Program-made: the position numbers and the translations under genes | Shown: positions 5,791 through 7,878 of the stretch, piece by piece | Layout of the letters: each line of letters begins with the position of its first letter | Position numbering within the stretch: position 1 is the first letter of the stretch | Assembly: GCA_947379865.1 (NCBI GenBank) | Contig: CANCOY010000145.1 | Coordinates: forward strand, 1 to 7,878 | Length of the DNA: 7,878 nucleotides | Direction: 5' to 3' | Source: Acetobacteraceae bacterium | GTDB lineage: Bacteria > Pseudomonadota > Alphaproteobacteria > Zavarziniales > Zavarziniaceae | Notes under the pieces: model-generated | Database searches by the model: none | The model's input: only the letters and a program-made list of their open reading frames with translations | What the model was told of the DNA's origin: nothing

Positions 5791-6936
5791 ATGTCCTTTT
5801 TGCCGCGAATTCTGATTGCCATGGCATTGCTCACCCTTGCCAGCCCTGGCGCTGCCCTGGCTGATGTGCAGGGGCTGACTGTTGCCGATGTTCCGGCAGA
5901 GGCGACCGCTGCCAGCGCCTCGGAGGCGCGGGACATCGCCCTTGCCACGGGCCAGCGCGACGCGCTGACACAATTGCTCCAGCGCCTGACCGCAGCGGCA
6001 GACCAGCCCCGTCTGCCGCTGGTAACGGACGATATGGTTGTCAGCACGGTTCAGGTCTTTGAAGTGCAGTCAGAGCGGCGTTCGGCCACCCGCTATGTGG
6101 CCCGCCTGAAGGTCACCTTCCGCCGTGACCCGGTTCTGGCGATTCTGGCCAAGGCAGATGTCGCCTTCACCCGCCCGTCGGAGCGCCCGATCGTCCTGTT
6201 GCCCATCTGGCGCGGCGCTGCCGGCGCCTTGCTCTGGGAGGAAAGCAATCCCTGGCATGCCGCCTGGGCCGCCCGTGACGCGGGCGCCGATCTGGTACCG
6301 ATCCTGGTGCCGGCGGGCGATCTTCAGGATCTGCGCACCATCCAGACCGCCCAGGCGCAGGCCGGCGATCCGCCCGCCCTGACCGCAATCGCCCAGCGTT
6401 ATGACGCCGATACGATCATTGTGGCCGAAGCAGCACCTGCGCCCGGTGTGCAGGCGCTGGATGTCACCCTGCGGCGGGCCGGCCCCTCCGGGGTCAGCAC
6501 CACCACCGAACGGGTCGATCTTGACCCGGCCATCACGGATCCCGCCCTGCAACTGGCCGCCGCCGCAAATGAGATAGCGAGGCGTCTTGAGAGCGGAACC
6601 AGGGATGCCAGCCTTGTGCCCTCGGGCGCTCCCGGTTCTGTGGCGGCATTTATCCAGTTCGGTGGACTGCCTGACTGGCTTGCGGTGCGCCAGCGCCTCC
6701 GCGCCGTCTCGGCCATCACCCGGCTTGAGGTTCTCTCTCTGTCGACGGGGGATGCGCGCGTCATCCTCCATTATCAGGGGGATCCGCTGGCGCTTGCCAG
6801 TGCCCTTGCGGCCCAGGGGCTTGAGCTTCAGAGGACCGCAGATGGGGTCAATGTGTTTCTTGCCGCCGCCATGCCTGCGGGCGGCGTGACGACACCCACG
6901 CCTTCCCCGGCACCTTCCCCCGTCGGGGTGCCGTGA
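5791..6936 (+). CDS. Secreted DUF2066 domain protein of unknown function
   Basis: I recognise this as a DUF2066 family protein, which has no established biochemical function. From the ATG at 5791 it has 381 residues. Residues 1-24 form a clean signal peptide: MSFLPR, a hydrophobic stretch, then cleavage after GAALA before DVQ. The mature protein begins with a mixed alpha/beta region containing ARDIALATGQRDALTQLLQRL, followed by RYVARLKVTFRRD, the conserved-looking RPIVLLPIW and LLWEESNPWHAAWA, and a later RYDADTIIVAEA. The C-terminus is a short Thr/Pro/Ser-rich tail. No membrane segment or catalytic motif is visible beyond the signal. An in-frame ATG at 5752 would put extra hydrophobic residues before the signal peptide and is less likely; the frame stays open back to 5527, but that would overlap purM and precede the promoter. 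The stop overlaps the next start as GTGA. The tight operon with a phospholipid enzyme and a membrane transporter-like gene suggests an envelope role. Confidence 0.85.
   Translation: MSFLPRILIAMALLTLASPGAALADVQGLTVADVPAEATAASASEARDIALATGQRDALTQLLQRLTAAADQPRLPLVTDDMVVSTVQVFEVQSERRSATRYVARLKVTFRRDPVLAILAKADVAFTRPSERPIVLLPIWRGAAGALLWEESNPWHAAWAARDAGADLVPILVPAGDLQDLRTIQTAQAQAGDPPALTAIAQRYDADTIIVAEAAPAPGVQALDVTLRRAGPSGVSTTTERVDLDPAITDPALQLAAAANEIARRLESGTRDASLVPSGAPGSVAAFIQFGGLPDWLAVRQRLRAVSAITRLEVLSLSTGDARVILHYQGDPLALASALAAQGLELQRTADGVNVFLAAAMPAGGVTTPTPSPAPSPVGVP
6908..6933 (+). promoter_or_regulatory. Hairpin covering the phosphatidyltransferase ribosome-binding site and GTG start
   Basis: CGGCACC (6908-6914) pairs exactly with GGTGCCG (6927-6933), whose last base is the first base of the GTG start codon. 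The GGGG at 6925-6928, the only Shine-Dalgarno-like element, lies in the loop and the 3' arm. An alternative pairing, CCCC (6918-6921) with the same GGGG, would also mask it. Ribosomes finishing the upstream gene would melt the structure, so it may enforce translational coupling. Confidence 0.35.
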
Positions 6937-7484
6937 CCCTTCCCAACCTTATCTCGCTTGGGCGTCTGCTTGCGGTGCCGTTGGTGGTATGGCTGCTGCT
7001 GGCCGGCGACCATGCTGCGGCTTTCTGGGTCTTCGCGCTGGCCGGGGTCTCGGACGCCCTTGATGGCTTTATTGCCAAGCGGTTCGATCAGGCTTCGGTG
7101 CTTGGTCGCTATCTCGATCCGCTTGCTGACAAGGCGCTGCTTGTGTCGATCTACATAGTCCTCGGCGTGCAGGATGTGGTGCCGCTGTGGCTGGTGATCA
7201 TGGTGGTCAGCCGCGACATTCTGATCATTGGTGCCGTGCTGCTGTCGTTCACCCTTGACCAGCCGATCCCCATCCGGCCCCTTCTGGTCTCCAAGATCAA
7301 CACGCTTGCTCAACTGGCCCTTGCCGGCTGGATTCTCGCAGGGCTCGGCTTTTCGCTGACGCCGGCGGAACACCAATTCGACCCGACCCTGTTTATCATG
7401 GTTGCGATCACCACAGTGCTGTCGGGTGGCAGCTATCTCGTCTCCTGGCTACGGTCCATGGGAGCTATTGGGAAGGCATCATGA
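6933..7484 (+). CDS. CDP-alcohol phosphatidyltransferase family membrane protein (PgsA-like)
   Basis: This integral membrane enzyme of 183 residues would transfer a phosphatidyl group from a CDP-linked donor to an alcohol, as in phosphatidylglycerophosphate or cardiolipin synthesis. The family signature D-x2-D-G-x2-A-R-x8-G-x3-D-x3-D is present as Asp41, Asp44, Gly45, Ala48, Gly58, Asp62 and Asp66 (SDALDGFIAKRF, then GRYLDPLADK). All four metal-binding Asp residues are kept; the Arg after Ala is Lys49. About five or six hydrophobic segments fit the usual six-helix fold. The NLISLGRLLAVPLVVW N-terminus is typical of PgsA-like members. The start is GTG at 6933, overlapping the DUF2066 stop by 4 nt. 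The alcohol acceptor cannot be read from sequence, so I do not assign pgsA; many alphaproteobacteria carry a second paralogue of this type. Its stop overlaps the next ATG. Confidence 0.88.
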   Translation: MTLPNLISLGRLLAVPLVVWLLLAGDHAAAFWVFALAGVSDALDGFIAKRFDQASVLGRYLDPLADKALLVSIYIVLGVQDVVPLWLVIMVVSRDILIIGAVLLSFTLDQPIPIRPLLVSKINTLAQLALAGWILAGLGFSLTPAEHQFDPTLFIMVAITTVLSGGSYLVSWLRSMGAIGKAS

Positions 7485-7878
7485 ACCCGCGCACGCATCT
7501 TCGTTTCTGGCTTCTCGGCATCCTTGTGACTTTGGGTGGCATCTATCTGCTGAAGGATGTGTTGCTTCCTTTCCTCATCGGGTTTGCCATTGCCTATCTG
7601 CTTGACCCGATCGTTGACCGGTTGCAGCGGCTGCATGTGCCGCGTGGCATCGCGGCGGCCGCCATCATCGTAGGGTTCTTCGCGGCCACGGCACTGGTGT
7701 TTGTGCTGCTCTATCCCATGTTGAAAACACAGGTCTCAGCCCTGGTTGATCGCCTGCCCAGTGCCTTTGCGGCCCTGCAACGGGTTGTGCAGCCCACACT
7801 CGACTCCATGGTGCGTGGCCTGGAGCCTGGCGGCGGCACCGACATCGGCTCGGCCGTTGCCAAGATCGGTGAAAGTGG
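7481..7878 (+). CDS. AI-2E/PerM family membrane protein, N-terminal part; 3' end outside window
   Basis: The frame runs from an ATG that overlaps the previous stop (ATGA) to the end of the window, giving 132 complete codons. GGGAAGG at 7470-7476 precedes the start by 4 nt. Residues about 8-40 form a hydrophobic pair of segments ending in the family hallmark FLIGFAIAYLLDPIVDRL. A second hydrophobic block, GIAAAAIIVGFFAATALVFVLLYPML, spans about 56-81, followed by a more polar stretch expected to lie outside the membrane core. This matches the start of AI-2E transporter/PerM/UPF0118 proteins, typically about 350 residues with seven or eight membrane segments. Known members include the E. coli AI-2 exporter TqsA and a Na+/H+ antiporter in a halophile, so substrate cannot be inferred. 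It is the third gene of a tightly coupled operon. Confidence 0.88.
   Translation, partial: MNPRTHLRFWLLGILVTLGGIYLLKDVLLPFLIGFAIAYLLDPIVDRLQRLHVPRGIAAAAIIVGFFAATALVFVLLYPMLKTQVSALVDRLPSAFAALQRVVQPTLDSMVRGLEPGGGTDIGSAVAKIGES

Noticed and set aside
6070..6771. Minus-strand open frame of 233 codons opposite the DUF2066 gene
   Set aside because: It lies wholly antisense to a gene with a signal peptide and family motifs; its Gly/Arg-rich product matches no family I know.

Overview
The window is a GC-rich, gene-dense stretch of an ordinary bacterial chromosome. Gene content and protein style point to an alphaproteobacterium, probably Rhodospirillales-like. That placement is inferred from family resemblance; no rRNA or other marker is present. 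I see no mobile element, CRISPR array, tRNA or rRNA.

Layout: (1) Positions 1-2652, plus strand, hold the end of a valine-catabolism operon: the C-terminal part of an isobutyryl-CoA dehydrogenase, a 3-hydroxyisobutyryl-CoA hydrolase and 3-hydroxyisobutyrate dehydrogenase (mmsB). They cover three steps between isobutyryl-CoA and methylmalonate semialdehyde. The methacrylyl-CoA hydratase and the semialdehyde dehydrogenase (mmsA) are not in view. An 11-bp perfect hairpin lies between mmsB and the convergent gene that follows. (2) Positions 2704-5549, minus strand, read purM, then purN, then a secreted lytic transglycosylase with Sel1-like repeats. purM and purN overlap by 13 nt and encode two de novo purine enzymes. 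(3) Positions 5550-5790 are a divergent control region with one candidate sigma-70-type promoter facing each way. (4) Positions 5791-7878, plus strand, hold a secreted DUF2066 protein, a CDP-alcohol phosphatidyltransferase and the start of an AI-2E/PerM-family membrane protein. These three are joined by 4-nt stop/start overlaps (GTGA, then ATGA), so they form a tight envelope-related operon.

The most notable observation is at the start of purM. The conserved PurM N-terminus continues in frame 41 codons upstream of the first ATG, yet that stretch contains no ATG, GTG or TTG before the upstream stop codon. An ATC codon at 5547-5549 sits 7 nt after a GGGAG Shine-Dalgarno sequence, with a good promoter just upstream. 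This suggests initiation at a non-canonical AUC codon, or else a one-base sequence error. A hairpin that would mask the ribosome-binding site and start of the phosphatidyltransferase gene is a second testable feature. I did not find a wholly new multi-gene system.
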